NCBI GenBank assembly: GCA_017629415.1
Contig: JAGBXG010000450.1
Span: 1-7,299, forward strand
DNA: 7,299 bases
Direction of reading: 5' to 3'
DNA from: Pseudomonadota bacterium
GTDB lineage: Bacteria; Myxococcota; Bradymonadia; UBA4248
Shown: positions 6,457 to 7,299 of the stretch, piece by piece
Layout of the letters: each line of letters starts with the position of its first letter
Numbering within the stretch: the stretch's first letter is position 1
The notes under the pieces: generated by a model
What the model saw: the letters and a program-made list of their open reading frames with translations, nothing else
The model's database searches: none
Told to the model about the DNA's origin: nothing
Made by a program: the position numbers and the translations under genes

Positions 6457-7092
6457 ATGAAAGTTATCGGAATTAACGGAAGTCCGCGCAAGACTTGGAA
6501 CTCAGCACAAATGCTCGATCACGCCCTCAACGGTGCCAAAGATGCCGGCGCTGAAATCGAACGCATCGATCTCTGTGATCTGCACTTTTCCGGATGTCAA
6601 AGCTGCTTTGCCTGCAAACTCAAAAACGGCAAAAGCTTCGGACGATGCGCCGTTCAAGACGAACTCACCCCAATCCTCGATAAAATATTAAACGCAGATG
6701 CCGTCATCTTTGCCATGCCAATCTACTTTGGCGATGTCCCCGGCATGGTTCGAAACCTCTTTGAACGCATTTGGTTCCCCAGCCTGATGTATCAAAAAGA
6801 CGGTGCCAGCGCTTATACAAAACGCGTCAAAGCCGCCCTGCTCTATACAATGAATGTCAAAGATGAATCCTATTATTCACACCTCATTGACGAACATCAC
6901 AATATATTCTCTCGCTTTTTGGGCGAAACATATACTTTATGCGCTACCGATACCTTGCAATATGATAAATATGACCGCTACGTAGGCGATATGTTCTGTG
7001 AAGCCGATAAACGCACACGCCATGACACACAATTCCCCATCGACTGCCAAAATGCCTACAATCTCGGCCAGAAATTGGCAAAAAATGATTAA
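6457..7092 (+). CDS. Flavodoxin-fold NAD(P)H-dependent FMN reductase / iron-sulfur flavoprotein-like
   Basis: A 211-residue cytoplasmic flavoprotein. The N-terminal strand and FMN phosphate loop are MKVIGINGSPRKTWNS (1-16). The second FMN-contact loop is MPIYFGDVPGMVRNLFERI (87-105). Both are hallmarks of the NADPH-dependent FMN reductase / flavodoxin_2 superfamily. Between them lies a cysteine cluster, C47-x2-C50-x2-C53-x10-C64, as in iron-sulfur flavoproteins, which use a compact cysteine motif for a 4Fe-4S cluster; here the last gap is longer than the usual short spacing. The C-terminal part (about 120-211) lacks further recognisable motifs. The likely role is electron transfer or quinone/metal/flavin reduction, and the physiological partner is unknown. 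It is divergent from the Tat/VWA operon, separated by about 467 bases with the repeat copy, and has its own promoter candidate and SD. Confidence 0.88.
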   Translation: MKVIGINGSPRKTWNSAQMLDHALNGAKDAGAEIERIDLCDLHFSGCQSCFACKLKNGKSFGRCAVQDELTPILDKILNADAVIFAMPIYFGDVPGMVRNLFERIWFPSLMYQKDGASAYTKRVKAALLYTMNVKDESYYSHLIDEHHNIFSRFLGETYTLCATDTLQYDKYDRYVGDMFCEADKRTRHDTQFPIDCQNAYNLGQKLAKND

Positions 7093-7168
7093 AATCCAAT
7101 AGAAACACATATATATATACAATATATGATATAATTTTATATCTTTCAGCGTTTTCTTCACATCCTGC
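7093..7168. other. AT-rich spacer with a weak hairpin after the flavoprotein gene
   Basis: Strongly AT-rich, including an alternating (AT)5A run at 7109-7119 and a 6-bp stem gatata-attt-tatatc (7128-7143) followed by TTTC. The stem is nearly all A-T pairs, so it is a poor intrinsic terminator. No gene is visible here. Confidence 0.5.
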
Positions 7169-7292
7169 GACCTCACCCACTGCCGCTTCGCGGCTGCCCT
7201 CTCCCACCAGGAGAGGGCAAATCGATGCCCGAAGGGCATCAAACTTCTCTCCCATTGGGAGAGACCGCGCCAAAAGGCGCGATAGTGAGGTC
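7169..7292. repeat. Multi-arm palindromic element (five hairpins in a closing stem)
   Basis: An 8-bp closing stem (gacctcac at 7169-7176, gtgaggtc at 7285-7292) encloses five perfect hairpins in a row: 5 bp (7182-7186 with 7190-7194), 9 bp (7196-7204 with 7210-7218), 7 bp (7224-7230 with 7234-7240), 8 bp (7246-7253 with 7257-7264) and 6 bp (7266-7271 with 7276-7281). The gaps between arms are only one to five bases. There is no open frame of note. It resembles the CCTCACCC/CCCTCTCCC-type intergenic repeats found in many proteobacterial genomes. It is followed by AAAAAA, so a minus-strand transcript would enter it after a U-run; it may also shield the 3' end of the flavoprotein mRNA. Confidence 0.75.
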
Positions 7293-7299
7293 AAAAAAG

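Noticed and set aside
7109..7143. Intrinsic terminator directly after the flavoprotein gene
   Set aside because: The only stem, 6 bp at 7128-7143, is almost entirely A-T and is followed by a short TTTC, too weak for a confident terminator call.
7169..7292. CRISPR array suggested by repeated hairpins
   Set aside because: The hairpins differ in sequence and are almost contiguous; there are no identical direct repeats with unique spacers of constant length.
6937..7294. Minus-strand open frames of 101 and 116 codons over the 3' end of the flavoprotein gene and the multi-arm element
   Set aside because: They run antisense to the flavoprotein and through the hairpin element and AT-rich spacer. 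The predicted peptides look like translated repeat sequence.

Overview
This window looks like the chromosome of a Gram-negative bacterium of moderate GC content. It shows Sec- and Tat-exported envelope proteins, peptidoglycan hydrolase domains and clear Shine-Dalgarno sequences (AGGAG, AGGA, GAGG). The short intergenic palindromic repeats (GGGGC-NNN-GCCCC and CCAAGGGGC-NNN-GCCCCTTGG hairpins) resemble dispersed repeats I associate with Desulfovibrio-like deltaproteobacteria, but that placement is only a weak impression. I see no transposase, integrase, CRISPR array, tRNA or rRNA.

Layout, left to right. Positions 1-216 hold a partial repeat, a strong terminator-like hairpin (67-94) and one copy of a two-hairpin intergenic repeat (123-212). 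A cytoplasmic protein made almost entirely of TPRs is encoded on the minus strand at 217-1374. Positions 1375-1660 are a gene-free, palindrome-rich GC block. A tight three-gene minus-strand operon follows, read from 5989 down to 1661: a 125-residue Tat-signal protein; a 549-residue Sec-exported protein with a VWA-like domain, one membrane segment and four cytoplasmic zinc ribbons; and a 754-residue protein with an AmpD-like amidase domain plus an M23-like domain. The gaps inside the operon are 21 and 15 bases. Positions 5990-6456 form the divergent intergenic region, with a promoter candidate on each strand, a ten-C tract and a second copy of the repeat. A plus-strand flavodoxin-fold flavoprotein occupies 6457-7092. 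The window ends in an AT-rich spacer and a roughly 124-base element that can fold into a closed multi-arm structure.

The most interesting part is the Tat / VWA-zinc-ribbon / amidase-M23 operon. The bifunctional hydrolase has no signal peptide, although its substrate would be the cell wall. It ends in a domain with SEW and YHP motifs that reminds me of C-terminal regions of type VI secretion-type effectors. The VWA protein has lost most of its predicted metal site and carries four nearly identical CxxC-x10-CxxC modules on the inner side of the membrane. A working hypothesis is a cell-wall-targeting effector or envelope remodelling enzyme with dedicated envelope partners, possibly including a periplasmic immunity or accessory protein. 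This rests on motif reading and gene order only.
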